Assembly: GCF_048320135.1 (NCBI RefSeq)
Contig: NZ_CP182947.1
Location: forward strand, 4,712,001 to 4,776,000
Reading direction: 5' to 3'
From: Ideonella_A sakaiensis_A
Lineage (GTDB): Bacteria; Pseudomonadota; Gammaproteobacteria; Burkholderiales; Burkholderiaceae_C
Length of the DNA stretch: 64,000 nt
Shown here: one piece after another, positions 45,767 through 55,000 of the stretch
Layout: the number at the start of each line of letters is the position of its first letter
Position numbering within the stretch: the stretch's first letter is position 1
Position numbers and translations under genes: made by a program
The notes under the pieces: model-generated
What the model was told of the DNA's origin: nothing
Databases searched by the model: none
Seen by the model: the letters and a program-made list of their open reading frames with translations, nothing else

Positions 45767-45802
45767 CGAAACCAGCCGCAGCCCGCGCTGCGTTCTGATC
45801 AG

Positions 45803-45827
45803 AAGGCCGGCTCTGCCGGCCTTTTTC
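45803..45827 (+). terminator. intrinsic terminator after rplI
   Basis: AAGGCCGGC (45803-45811), loop TCT, GCCGGCCTT (45815-45823), then TTTTT overlapping the stem end and continuing to 45826. It ends rpsF-priB-rpsR-rplI before dnaB. Confidence 0.92.
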
Positions 45828-45881
45828 ATTGCCGCCGCCGGACGCCCGGCGGCGCGCCGCTGTGCACCGAAAGCCCCCCGC

Positions 45882-45929
45882 TTTTCCACAGGGCTGTGCA
45901 CAGGCTGGCGCTGCACAAAACCGTATAGT
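45882..45929 (+). promoter_or_regulatory. DnaA-box-like site and -10 before dnaB
   Basis: TTTTCCACA (45882-45890) matches the DnaA box TTWTNCACA. Two CTGTGCAC words lie at 45860-45867 and 45894-45901. TATAGT (45924-45929) is only 6 nt before the dnaB ATG, so the mRNA may be leaderless. The -35 is poor. Control of dnaB by DnaA is an inference from the box alone. Confidence 0.45.
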
Positions 45930-45935
45930 GCCGAC

Positions 45936-47390
45936 ATGGTCGCCGTCTTCACATCTCCGCCGTTGCCGAACCCGTCCAACGCCCAGCCGACCTCGGTGAA
46001 AACCCCGGCAGTCGACGACGAAGTCGCGCGGCTGCGCATCCCGCCACACTCGATCGAGGCGGAGCAAAGTGTGATTGGCGGTCTGCTGCTCGACAACAGC
46101 GCCTGGGACCGCGCTGGCGACCTGCTGGTCGACACCGATTTCTACCGCTTCGAGCATCGGCTGATCTATTCGGCGATCGGCACGCTGATCAATGCCAGCA
46201 AACCGGCCGACGTGATCACCGTCTTCGAGCAATTGCAGGGCCTCGGCAAGGCCGAGGATTGCGGCGGCCTGGTTTATCTGAATGCACTGGCGCAGAGCGT
46301 GCCGAGTGCGGCCAATCTGCGCCGCTATGCGGAGATCGTCCGCGAGCGCGCGGTGCTGCGAAAGCTGGTCGCGGCCAGCGACGAGATCGCGACCCAGGCC
46401 TTCAATCCGCAGGGCCGCCCGGTCGACCAGATCCTCGACGAGGCCGAAGGCAAGATCTTCCGCATCGGCGAAGAAGGCTCCAAATCGAAGCAGGGTTTCC
46501 AGAGCATGGATTCGCTGGTCGTGCAATTGCTCGACCGCGTGACCGAACTGCACGACAACGGCGCCGAGGAGGTGACCGGTGTGCGCACCGGCTATTTCGA
46601 CCTCGACAAGATGACCGCCGGCTTCCAGCCCGGCGACCTGATCATCCTGGCGGCGCGGCCATCGATGGGCAAGACCGCCTTTGCGCTGAACATCGCCGAA
46701 CATGTCGCGGTCGGCGAAGGCCTTCCGGTCGTCGTGTTCTCGATGGAAATGGGTGCGGCACAGCTTGCGCTGCGCCTGGTCGGCTCGCTCGGACGCATCG
46801 ACCAGCAGCGGCTGCGTACCGGCGCATTGAAGGATGACGAATGGGGCCGGCTGTCCGAAGCGGTCGAGCGCCTCGGCACCGTCAGCATGTTCATCGACGA
46901 GACGCCTGCGCTGACGCCAAGCGAGGTTCGCGCGCGGGCTCGGCGGCAGGCCCGCCAATGCGGCAAGCTCGGGCTGATCGTCGTCGACTATCTGCAGCTG
47001 ATGAGTGGCAGCGGCGGCAGCAGCGATGAAAACCGCGCGACGGTGATCGGCGAGATCTCGCGCGGCCTGAAAGGCCTCGCGAAGGAGTTGCAGTGCCCGG
47101 TGATCGCGTTGTCGCAGCTGAACCGGTCGGTCGAGACGCGAACCGACAAGCGCCCGATGATGAGCGACCTGCGCGAGTCCGGCGCGATCGAGCAGGATGC
47201 CGACGTCATCATGTTCATCTACCGTGACGACTATTACACCAAGGAGGCTTGCAAGGAGCCGGGTGTTGCCGAAATCATCATCGGCAAGCAGCGCAATGGC
47301 CCGACCGGCACCGTCAAGCTGTTCTTCAACAAGCCGCTGACCAAATTCGACAACCTCGCGCCAGGCAGCATTGGAAGCAGCGAATACTGA
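45936..47390 (+). CDS. dnaB: replicative DNA helicase DnaB
   Basis: Hexameric helicase at the replication fork, 484 residues. The N-terminal domain begins LRIPPHSIEAEQSVIGGLLL and the RecA-like domain has Walker A ARPSMGKTAFALNIAEH, VVVFSMEMGAAQLALRL, LIVVDYLQLMSG, LSQLNRSVETRTDKRP and the SDLRESGAIEQDADVIMFIY end motif. No intein. The ATG at 45936 agrees with the family start after a 30-residue variable lead. A cupin gene follows 15 bp after the stop. Confidence 0.97.
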   Translation: MVAVFTSPPLPNPSNAQPTSVKTPAVDDEVARLRIPPHSIEAEQSVIGGLLLDNSAWDRAGDLLVDTDFYRFEHRLIYSAIGTLINASKPADVITVFEQLQGLGKAEDCGGLVYLNALAQSVPSAANLRRYAEIVRERAVLRKLVAASDEIATQAFNPQGRPVDQILDEAEGKIFRIGEEGSKSKQGFQSMDSLVVQLLDRVTELHDNGAEEVTGVRTGYFDLDKMTAGFQPGDLIILAARPSMGKTAFALNIAEHVAVGEGLPVVVFSMEMGAAQLALRLVGSLGRIDQQRLRTGALKDDEWGRLSEAVERLGTVSMFIDETPALTPSEVRARARRQARQCGKLGLIVVDYLQLMSGSGGSSDENRATVIGEISRGLKGLAKELQCPVIALSQLNRSVETRTDKRPMMSDLRESGAIEQDADVIMFIYRDDYYTKEACKEPGVAEIIIGKQRNGPTGTVKLFFNKPLTKFDNLAPGSIGSSEY

Positions 47391-47405
47391 GCAGGAGAAA
47401 GCCCG

Positions 47406-47738
47406 ATGGCCTTGCCGCACGCACATCCGCTCGACGTCATCGACGTCCGCCCGCTGGATGCGGGATTTTCGGGTTCGGTATCAACCAGTCTGCTGAAGAC
47501 AGCCGACTTGCAGCTGATGCGGCTGGTGCTGCCGGCCGGCCTTGGCATGCCCGAGCACAGCGTGGCCGGCCCGATCACGATCCATTGCCTCGAGGGTGAG
47601 GCCGTGGTGACCGCAGCATCGCGCAGCTGTGAACTGCATGCCGGGCAACTGGTCATGCTCGATGGCGGTGAACGCCATGCCGTGAAGGCGGTGAAGGACG
47701 CGTCGCTGCTCGTCACGATCGTGCTGCGCGGCCGTTGA
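47406..47738 (+). CDS. cupin-domain protein
   Basis: Single-domain cupin of 110 residues. LQLMRLVLPAGLGMPEHSVA then GPITIHCLEGEAVVTAA resembles cupin motif 1, though its metal histidines are reduced to one His-x-His-like part. CELHAGQLVMLDGGERHAVK is motif 2, with the His. Enzymatic or regulatory role unknown; related proteins are small sensors or isomerases. AGGAG lies 8 nt before the ATG, and it may be cotranscribed with dnaB. It converges with the 3' end of the nar cluster. Confidence 0.78.
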   Translation: MALPHAHPLDVIDVRPLDAGFSGSVSTSLLKTADLQLMRLVLPAGLGMPEHSVAGPITIHCLEGEAVVTAASRSCELHAGQLVMLDGGERHAVKAVKDASLLVTIVLRGR

Positions 47739-47771
47739 CCGTTCCCGGCCTGCGCCGGCGGCCCTCGATCG

Positions 47772-48182
47772 TCAGCTGAATTGAACCGTGCGGCCCTGGT
47801 GGTCGAACGGTATGAAGGCACCGATGCGGCCGGTCCTGATCGCTTCGACCACTGACTGCAGTGCTGCTTCAGCCTGTTCGGCAGTCGGGCTGATGCCATT
47901 GGTGCCCGACATCGCCGCGACAAAAACGATGTCCCAGGGTTGTTCAAACTGAAGCGACTCCGACAGCAGCGTTTCGAACGAATCCAGTTCGGCAGGCAAT
48001 TTGTCGACACACATCAGCGGGGTCAGCGTGCCGCCTTCGCCGGCCTCGAATCGCTCCCGTTGCTCGGCGGAAGCGTCGTCGGGCAGGCCGGCCCGCGCAA
48101 ATACGAACAGCAAGCGCTGCGGCTCCTGCTGGTTGCCGGCGCTTCGCAGCAGATCGTCGAAACTGGAAATGGTCATGCTCAT
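47772..48182 (-). CDS. conserved 136-residue protein at the end of the nar cluster
   Basis: Soluble protein of 136 residues without a recognised fold. Conserved-looking stretches are QEPQRLLFVFARAGLPDDAS, GTLTPLMCVDKLPAEL and GAFIPFDHQGRTVQFS. Similar small proteins are, from memory, often labelled ribonucleotide reductase subunit alpha in Burkholderiales genomes; nothing in the sequence supports that, since the catalytic cysteines and barrel are absent. Its ATG overlaps the stop of the parvulin gene (ATGA), so it is translated with the nar operon. A role in nitrate reductase maturation or regulation is possible but unproven. Confidence 0.75.
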   Translation of the reverse strand: MSMTISSFDDLLRSAGNQQEPQRLLFVFARAGLPDDASAEQRERFEAGEGGTLTPLMCVDKLPAELDSFETLLSESLQFEQPWDIVFVAAMSGTNGISPTAEQAEAALQSVVEAIRTGRIGAFIPFDHQGRTVQFS

Positions 48183-48991
48183 TGGACGAGTGGTGTTTCG
48201 GCCGCATCCAGATCGACCCCGACAACATCAGCCGCTCCGGCCAGCAACTGCAGGCATTGGCGCAATGCGGTCACCCAGGCCTGCTGGCGCAACGCCATCG
48301 CAACGGAACCGCGCACCGCCTCGAAGGCCTGTGGCTCGCCGCCCTTGCGCTCGAGCACCTCGACCACATGCAGCCCGAAACGGCTGTGCACCAGCCTCGG
48401 CAATACGCCGATCTCGAGATGGCCGAATACCTCGCGGGCAAACTCGGGTGCGCATTCGGCGGGTTCCATCCAGCCGAGATCCCCACCGATTTCACCGCTG
48501 GGACAATTCGACAATTCGCGTGCGGCGCGGGCGAAGCCGTCGCCGGAACGGCCATCGTGGCAACGCACGTCGAGCAAACAGGTTTCGGCCCGATTGCGCA
48601 ACGCGACGACGTCGACTCCAGGAGTCACGGCAAACAGGATGTGGCGTGCGCGCACCAGTTCCCCGGTGCGATAACGCGCTGCCTGTGCCGCATGGTGGCG
48701 TCGGCAGGCCTCTTCCGATGGTTCGGGCAATTCGAGTTCGGCCTGCAACCAGGCGTCGATCGACTGCGATGCCGACTCGCTCAGAATGCCGTCGCGTGGC
48801 GGCGGGTCCGACGCGTCGAGCAGACCGTCGCGGATGGCGGCCTGCCGCAGCAGTTCGCTGCAGGCACGCTGGCGCAGGATTTCTGGCGCCAGCGTTTCCG
48901 CCTCGCGATGCAGTGCGACGCCATTGACGCTGGCGACGACGGTCGCTGCCGGCGCTGCAACGGCGCTCAGGTCGATTGTCTCGGTTTTCAT
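48179..48991 (-). CDS. parvulin-type peptidyl-prolyl isomerase in the nar operon (NifM/PpiC-like)
   Basis: 270-residue protein with a C-terminal parvulin domain: RARHILFAVTPGVDVVALRN, then ARELSNCPSGEIGGDLGWME, FAREVFGHLEIGVLPRLVHS and RFGLHVVEVLERKGG. The N-terminal 100 residues are helical, as in NifM and SurA-like chaperones. There is no signal peptide, so it is cytoplasmic, which fits folding of NarGH before membrane docking. It lies 14 bp after narI and overlaps the next gene by 4 bp. In other bacteria a parvulin in a nar operon has been proposed to assist NarGHI; here that rests on position. Confidence 0.85.
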   Translation of the reverse strand: MKTETIDLSAVAAPAATVVASVNGVALHREAETLAPEILRQRACSELLRQAAIRDGLLDASDPPPRDGILSESASQSIDAWLQAELELPEPSEEACRRHHAAQAARYRTGELVRARHILFAVTPGVDVVALRNRAETCLLDVRCHDGRSGDGFARAARELSNCPSGEIGGDLGWMEPAECAPEFAREVFGHLEIGVLPRLVHSRFGLHVVEVLERKGGEPQAFEAVRGSVAMALRQQAWVTALRQCLQLLAGAADVVGVDLDAAETPLVQ

Positions 48992-49005
48992 CGCGTCTCC
49001 TTGGT

Positions 49006-49749
49006 TCAGGCGTCGGCACGCGTCTGACGCGGCTGGTTATGACCGGCCGGCACATTGAGCCGCCGGCTGCGCACCACCTGGTGCGGACGGAACAGGAAGC
49101 GGACCGTGGCGAAGCCGCTCCACACATGGACGAGCCGGCTGAACGGAAACAGCAGGAAGATCGTCATGCCGAGGATCAGGTGCAGCGGGAACGGCCAGTC
49201 CAGCGTGACCAGCGCGTCTGCGTTCGGCTGGAAGGTGACGATGCCCTGCGCCCAGTCGGCAAGGATCAGCATCGCGCTGGCATCGGCATGCTTGTACGAG
49301 AACGGCAGCGTGATCAGGCCGATCACCAGTTGCACCCACAGGATGAGCAGAATCGCCAGATCGGTCTTGTGGCTGGTCAGCCGGATTCGCGGGTCGAACA
49401 GCCGCCGGTACAGCAGCATCGACAGGCCGATGAAGCAGACGAAGCCGGCGACGCCGCCGGAATAGATCGCGATGCGCTGCTTGGTGGCGGCACTCATGAA
49501 ACCTTCGTAGAGCCAGTGTGGCGTCAGCAGGCCGACCAGGTGGCCGAAGAACAGGAACAGGATGCCGACGTGGAACAGGTTGCTTCCCCAGCGCAGCAGA
49601 CCGGTGCGCAACATCTGCGACGAGTCGCTTTTCCAGGTGTACTGGTCGCGGTCGAAGCGGGCCAGGCTGCCCATCAGGAACACCGCCAGGCAGATATACG
49701 GGTAGACGTTGAAAAAGAAGTTGTGCAGGTAGCCGAGAATCGGGTTCAT
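49006..49749 (-). CDS. narI: respiratory nitrate reductase gamma subunit (cytochrome b)
   Basis: Membrane subunit of 247 residues that oxidises quinol and passes electrons through two b haems to NarH. Five membrane segments. Haem-ligand histidines appear in SNLFHVGILFLFFGHLVGLL and in LHLILGMTIFLLFPFSRLVH, the same pairs as in E. coli NarI. The C-terminal tail (QVVRSRRLNVPAGHNQPRQ) is basic and cytoplasmic. The start overlaps the narJ stop by 4 bp. Confidence 0.97.
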   Translation of the reverse strand: MNPILGYLHNFFFNVYPYICLAVFLMGSLARFDRDQYTWKSDSSQMLRTGLLRWGSNLFHVGILFLFFGHLVGLLTPHWLYEGFMSAATKQRIAIYSGGVAGFVCFIGLSMLLYRRLFDPRIRLTSHKTDLAILLILWVQLVIGLITLPFSYKHADASAMLILADWAQGIVTFQPNADALVTLDWPFPLHLILGMTIFLLFPFSRLVHVWSGFATVRFLFRPHQVVRSRRLNVPAGHNQPRQTRADA

Positions 49750-50438
49750 GTCGAAGCTCCCGTTTGCGCGCTCTTGCGAACGACGTGAATCGGTTGTGGC
49801 GTACCGGGCCTGGCCTGGCCCTGGGTCGAACAGCCGTCGAATACCGGTGGCTCTTCCCAGCTTTCGTCGAGTGGCGCGTCCGGCGTCGGTTCAACCGGGT
49901 GCGCCTGTTCGCCTGCGAGTTCGATCAATGCGCCGAGCACGCTGGCGTAGGCGCTGCGCTGCTTGCGCAGCGCATTGAAGATCGAATTCAAGATGTGGCT
50001 CATCTCGCCTAGAAAAGCCTTGGCTTCGCGCGCCGGTTGGGTCGAGACGAACTCGAGCACCGCCGGCAGATAGTCGGGCAGTTCGCCCTCGACGAGAAGC
50101 AGCCCGGCCCGCTCGTAGGTCTGGCCGAGGTCGATCAATGCCGGGCCTCGCTCGCGCGAATCGCCGTGCACATGTTCGAACAGATGCAGCGATGTCGAGC
50201 GGCTGGCGTCGAACAGTTCAACATAGTCGGCCTCTGCCTGCAAGGGCTCGGCACGGCGCAGTCGATCGATCAGCACCTCGATCTCGTGGCGCCGCGACGC
50301 CGACACCGCGCCCTCGTCGTGCAGCAATTCGCGCATCTCGGCAAGGTGCTGGCGCATCCGCGGGTCGGGATAGGTCAGCAGGCCTGCGAGAACACGCAGG
50401 CTGCGGTGCATCGGCTGGACGGTCTTGATCGCGAACAT
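49746..50438 (-). CDS. narJ: nitrate reductase assembly chaperone NarJ
   Basis: Cytoplasmic TorD-family chaperone, 230 residues, needed to insert the molybdenum cofactor and dock NarGH on NarI, but not part of the enzyme. It shows LLTYPDPRMRQHLAEMRELL, YVELFDASRSTSLHLFEHVH, GDSRERGPALIDLGQTYERA and GELPDYLPAVLEFVS. On the minus strand GGAG lies 8 nt before the ATG at 50438, so that is chosen; an ATG at 50444 overlaps the narH stop (ATGA) but is only 2 nt from the GGAG. The C-terminal tail is longer than in E. coli and acidic, then basic. Confidence 0.96.
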   Translation of the reverse strand: MFAIKTVQPMHRSLRVLAGLLTYPDPRMRQHLAEMRELLHDEGAVSASRRHEIEVLIDRLRRAEPLQAEADYVELFDASRSTSLHLFEHVHGDSRERGPALIDLGQTYERAGLLLVEGELPDYLPAVLEFVSTQPAREAKAFLGEMSHILNSIFNALRKQRSAYASVLGALIELAGEQAHPVEPTPDAPLDESWEEPPVFDGCSTQGQARPGTPQPIHVVRKSAQTGAST

Positions 50439-50440
50439 GC

Positions 50441-51973
50441 TCATATCTCCGCCTTGATCGGGATCGTGCGTTTTTTCTCGCTGCCGAACAGGCTGGTCTC
50501 GCCGGTTCCTTCCGAGCAGCCGTTGCCGAAGCTGAAACCGCAGCCGCCGCGCACATTGAAGGTGTTCTCGGCATATTCGCGGTGCGTCGACGGGATCACG
50601 AAACGGTCCTCGTAATTGGCGATCGCCATCACGTGATACATCTCCTCGACCTCGGCCTGGCTGATGCCCACCTGCTGCAGCACCGCCTGGTTGATCCGCC
50701 CGTCGACGTGTTTTGCGCGCTGGTAGGCGCGCATCGCCAGCATGCGTTCAAGTGCTCGGGTCACCGGTGCGGTATCGCCCGCGGTCAACAGATTGGCCAG
50801 GTACTTGACCGGTATGCGCAACTGGTTGACGTCCGGTATCTCGCCGTTTGCGCCGACATGGCCGGCATTGGCTGCAGCGCTGATCGGCGACAGCGGCGGC
50901 ACATACCAGACCATCGGCAGCGTGCGGTATTCCGGATGCAGCGGCAGTGCCACCTTCCATTGCACGGCCATCTTGTAGACCGGACTGTTGCGCGCCGCCT
51001 CCATCCATTGGTCCGGAATGCCATCTTCCCTGGCCTGGGCAATGACCTTCGGATCGAAGGGGTCGAGGAAGATGCCGAGCTGGGCCTGGTACAGGTCGCG
51101 GTCGTGTTCGACGCTGGCGGCTTGCTCGATGCGGTCGGCGTCGTACAGCAACACGCCGAGGTAGCGGATGCGGCCGACACAGGTTTCGCTGCACACGGTC
51201 GGCTGGCCGGCTTCGATGCGCGGATAGCAGAAGATGCATTTCTCGGCCTTGCCGCTTTTCCAGTTGTAGTAGATCTTCTTGTATGGGCAGCCGGACACGC
51301 ACATGCGCCAGCCGCGGCACTTGTCCTGGTCGATCAGCACGATGCCGTCTTCCTCGCGCTTGTAGATCGAGCCCGACGGGCAACTCGCGACACAGGCAGG
51401 ATTCAGGCAGTGTTCGCACAGCCGCGGCAGGTACATCATGAAGGTGTTCTCGAACTGGCCGAGCATGTCCTTCTGCACCTTCTCGAAACCGTCGAGGTTC
51501 TTGTCCTTGCTGCGACCGGCATATTCGCCGCCGAGAATCTCTTCCCAGTTCGGACCCCAGACGATCTTGTCCATCTGCTGACCGGTGATCAGGCTGCGCG
51601 GGCGTGCGGTCGGCGTTGCCTTCATCTCCGGAGCTGCCTGCAGATGCTGGTAGTCGAAGGTGAAGGGCTCGTAGTAGTCGTCGATCTCGGGCAGGCTCGG
51701 ATTCGCGAAGATGCGCATCAGCAGCTCCCATTTCGCGCCCTGGCGCGGTTCGATCGCGCCGTTGGCCTTGCGGATCCAGCCGCCGTTCCACTTGTCCTGG
51801 TTTTCCCATTCCTTCGGATAGCCGATGCCGGGTTTGGTCTCGACATTGTTGAACCAGGCGTATTCCATCCCCGGGCGGCTGGTCCAGACGTTCTTGCAGG
51901 TAACCGAACAGGTGTGGCAGCCGATGCACTTGTCGAGGTTCAGCACCATGCCGATCTGGGCGCGGATCTTCAT
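50441..51973 (-). CDS. narH: respiratory nitrate reductase beta subunit (iron-sulfur)
   Basis: Electron-transfer subunit of 510 residues that carries three [4Fe-4S] and one [3Fe-4S] cluster. Cys groups: CIGCHTCSVTCKNVW, then CEHCLNPACVASCPSGSIYK, CRGWRMCVSGCPYKKIYYNW (Trp in place of one Cys, as expected for the 3Fe cluster) and CIFCYPRIEAGQPTVCSETC. The ATG at 51973 is preceded by AGGAGG, so a longer frame reaching 52003 is rejected. It lies 103 bp from narG, with a GC-rich repeat in the gap, and its stop abuts narJ. Confidence 0.98.
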   Translation of the reverse strand: MKIRAQIGMVLNLDKCIGCHTCSVTCKNVWTSRPGMEYAWFNNVETKPGIGYPKEWENQDKWNGGWIRKANGAIEPRQGAKWELLMRIFANPSLPEIDDYYEPFTFDYQHLQAAPEMKATPTARPRSLITGQQMDKIVWGPNWEEILGGEYAGRSKDKNLDGFEKVQKDMLGQFENTFMMYLPRLCEHCLNPACVASCPSGSIYKREEDGIVLIDQDKCRGWRMCVSGCPYKKIYYNWKSGKAEKCIFCYPRIEAGQPTVCSETCVGRIRYLGVLLYDADRIEQAASVEHDRDLYQAQLGIFLDPFDPKVIAQAREDGIPDQWMEAARNSPVYKMAVQWKVALPLHPEYRTLPMVWYVPPLSPISAAANAGHVGANGEIPDVNQLRIPVKYLANLLTAGDTAPVTRALERMLAMRAYQRAKHVDGRINQAVLQQVGISQAEVEEMYHVMAIANYEDRFVIPSTHREYAENTFNVRGGCGFSFGNGCSEGTGETSLFGSEKKRTIPIKAEI

Positions 51974-52036
51974 GCTGCCTCCTGCCGGGCCGCCATGGGC
52001 CATGAAGGGGCCCTTCCGTGACCCCGGGAGGCCAAC

Positions 52037-52076
52037 GCCCCCTTGGGGGGCAGCGAGCGAACGCGAGTTTGGGGGT
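52037..52076 (-). repeat. GC-rich intergenic repeat element between narG and narH
   Basis: On the minus strand, right after the narG stop, the DNA reads ACCCCCAAACTCGCG, then TTCGCTCGCTG, then CCCCCCAAGGGGGC. GCCCCC/GGGGGC (52037-52051) is a short palindrome. From memory this pattern, with CTCGCTGCCCCCC and AAGGGGG, is a frequent intergenic element of Burkholderiales, often after stop codons. The gap also has a second GGGGCCC/CCCC-rich stretch (52008-52032). It may act as a leaky terminator between narG and narH. Only one copy was seen in this window. Confidence 0.6.
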
Positions 52077-55000
52077 TCATGCGACCTCTCCTTGCGATTG
52101 CACGGGTTTGACCAGTTCCTGGCCGACCGGCGTATCGAGCCAGTCGATCTTGTTCATCTTGCGCACGACGACAAATTCGTCGCGGTTCGTGCCGATCGTC
52201 CCGTAGTAGTTGAAGCTGTAGCTGAACTGCGCATAACCGCCGATCATGTGGGTCGGCTTCAGCACGATGCGGGTCACCGAGTTGTGGATGCCGCCTCGCG
52301 CCCCGGTGATCTCGGAGCCCGGTGTGTTGACGATCTTTTCCTGTGCGTGGTACATCATCACCATGCCGGGTTTGACGCGCTGACTGACCACCGCGCGGGC
52401 CGCGATCGCGCCGTTGATGTTGAACAGCTCGATCCAGTCGTTGTCGACGATGCCGGCGCGTTTCGCATCGTCCTCGCTGATCCAGACGCACGGTCCGCCG
52501 CGGCTCAGCGTCAGCATCAGCAGGTTGTCGGTATAGGTGCTGTGGATGCCCCATTTCTGGTGCGGCGTGATGAAGTTCAGCGCGATCTCCGGGTTGCCGT
52601 TCGGCTTGATGCCCTGGATACCGGCGGTCGTCTTCAGGTCGACCGGCGGGCGGTAGCTGCTGAAGCCTTCGCCGAAGGCAATCATCCACGGGTGGTCCAT
52701 GTAGAACTGCTGCCGCCCGGTCAGCGTCCGCCACGGGATCAGTTCATGGACATTGGTATAGCCGGCGTTGTACGAGACGGTTTCGCTCTCGATACCGCTC
52801 CAGGTCGGTGAGCTGATGATCTTGCGCGGTTGAGCCTGGATGTCGCGGAAGCGGATCTTCTCGTCTTCGCGATGCAAGGCCAGATGGGAGTGGTCGATGC
52901 CGGTCTGCTTGCTCAATGCCTGCCATGCCTTGACAGCAACATGGCCATTGGTTTCCGGCGCGAGTTGCAGGATGACCTCGGCGGCATCGATGTCGGTCTC
53001 GATCTTCGGCATGCCGCAGCTCACGCCCTCCGCGCTGATGAGGCCGCTCAGTTCGCCGAGTTGCCTCACTTCGGTCTGCGTATTCCAGGCGATGCCCTTG
53101 CCGCCATTGCCGACCTTGTTCATCAGCGGGCCGAGCGCGGTGAAGCGCTTGTACAGGTTCGGATAGTCGCGTTCGACGACCGCCATGTTCGGTCCGGTCT
53201 TGCCGGGAATCAGCTCGCATTCACCGCGCTTCCAGTCCTTCACGTCGAAGGGTTGCGCCAGCTCGGCCGGGCTGTCGTGCATCAGCGGGCTCAACACGAG
53301 TTCGTGTTCGACGCCGAGGTGTCCGACGCACAGTTCGCTGAACTTTTCGGCGAATCCCTTGTAGATGTCCCAGTCGCTGCGCGATTGCCAGGCCGGATCG
53401 ACCGCGGTCGACAGCGGATGGATGAACGGGTGCATGTCGCTGGTATTGAGGTCATTCTTCTCGTACCAGGTCGCGGTGGGCAATACGATGTCGCTGTACA
53501 GACAGGTCGTGCTCATGCGGAAGTCGAGCGTGACCAGCAGGTCGAGCTTGCCTTCCGGCGCCTTGTCATGCCAGACGACTTCTTTCGGCTTCGCGTCTTC
53601 GGTGCCGAGGTCCTTGCCCTGCACGCCGTTGCTGGTGCCGAGCAGGTGTTTCAGAAAATATTCATGGCCCTTGCCCGATGAACCGAGCAGGTTCGATCGC
53701 CAGACAAACAGGTTGCGCGGCCAGTTGTCCGGGTGATCGGGATCGGTGCAGCTCATCTTCAACGAGCCGTCCTGCAGGCTCTTGACGGCATAGTCACGTG
53801 CTTCCATGCCGGCCAACGCCGCATCCCGCACGACATGCAGCGGGTTGGTCTGCAACTGTGGTGCCGACGGCAGCCAGCCCATGCGTTCGGCGCGCACGTT
53901 GTAGTCGATCATGCTGCCGCCGTAGAGCTTCTTGTCGGCCAGCGGGGAAACCACCTCGGCAAGGTCGAGCTTCTCGTAGCGCCACTGGTCGGTATGGGCG
54001 TAGAAGAAGCTGGTGCTGTTCATCTGCCGCGGCGGGCGGATCCAGTCGAGCGCGAAGGCCAGCGCGGTCCAGCCTGTTTGTGGCCGCAGCTTTTCCTGGC
54101 CGACGTAATGCGCCCAGCCGCCGCCGCTCTTGCCGATGCAGCCGCACATCATCAACATGTTGATGACGCCACGGTAGTTCATGTCGCTGTGGTACCAGTG
54201 GTTCATCGCCGCACCGATGATCACCATCGACCGCCCCTGCGTCTTGTCGGCGTTGTCGGCAAACTGGCGGGCCACCGTGATCAGCTGCGCACGCGGCGTG
54301 CCGGTGATCTTTTCCTGCCAGGCCGGCGTATACGGCGTGTCGTCGTCAAAACTCCGTGCTGCCAGTTCGCCGGGCAGGCCACGCGCGATGCCGTAGTTGG
54401 CGACCTGCAGGTCGAATACCGTGGCGACCAGCGCCTCGCGTTTTTCGCCCTCCTTGCCGAGCGCGATCCGGCGCACCGGGACGGTGCGGATCAGCACTTC
54501 GGTCTGCACGTTGTTGGCGAAGTTCTCGCTTTCGATACCGCCGAAATACGGGAAGCCGACCTTGGCGGTATCGGCGCTCGGGTATTTGCCGTCGAGCACC
54601 GACAGCGCGAGCCTGACCTCGTTGCCATGCCGTGCCTCCTTGGCTTCGAGATTCCACTGGCCCTGGTCGGCGCGGCCATCGGGACCCCAGCGGAAACCGA
54701 TCGCACCCTGGGGCAGCACGACCTTGCCGACCTCGTCGAAGGCGACGGTTTTCCATTCCGGATTGTTGGCCTGGCCGAGTTTGCCGTTGAAATCCGACGC
54801 GCGGACATAGCGGTCCGGCACCGTGATGACGTCGCCATTCGGCAGCGCATGCTCCTTCAGCATCACCAGCATCGGCATGTCGGTGTAGCGGCGCACGTAG
54901 TCGTCGAAATACGCGCTGCGTTCCCCCTTCTCGGGAAAGTAGAACTCCTTCAGGATCACGTGGCCCATCGCCATCGCGACCGCCGCATCGGTGCCTTGCT

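Noticed and set aside
47772..48182. Ribonucleotide reductase subunit alpha label for the small nar-linked protein
   Set aside because: 136 residues with no radical-site cysteines or barrel; the label cannot be right for this protein.
51974..52003. Upstream start for narH at 52003
   Set aside because: The added MAHGGPAGGS is unlike NarH, and AGGAGG stands directly before the ATG at 51973.
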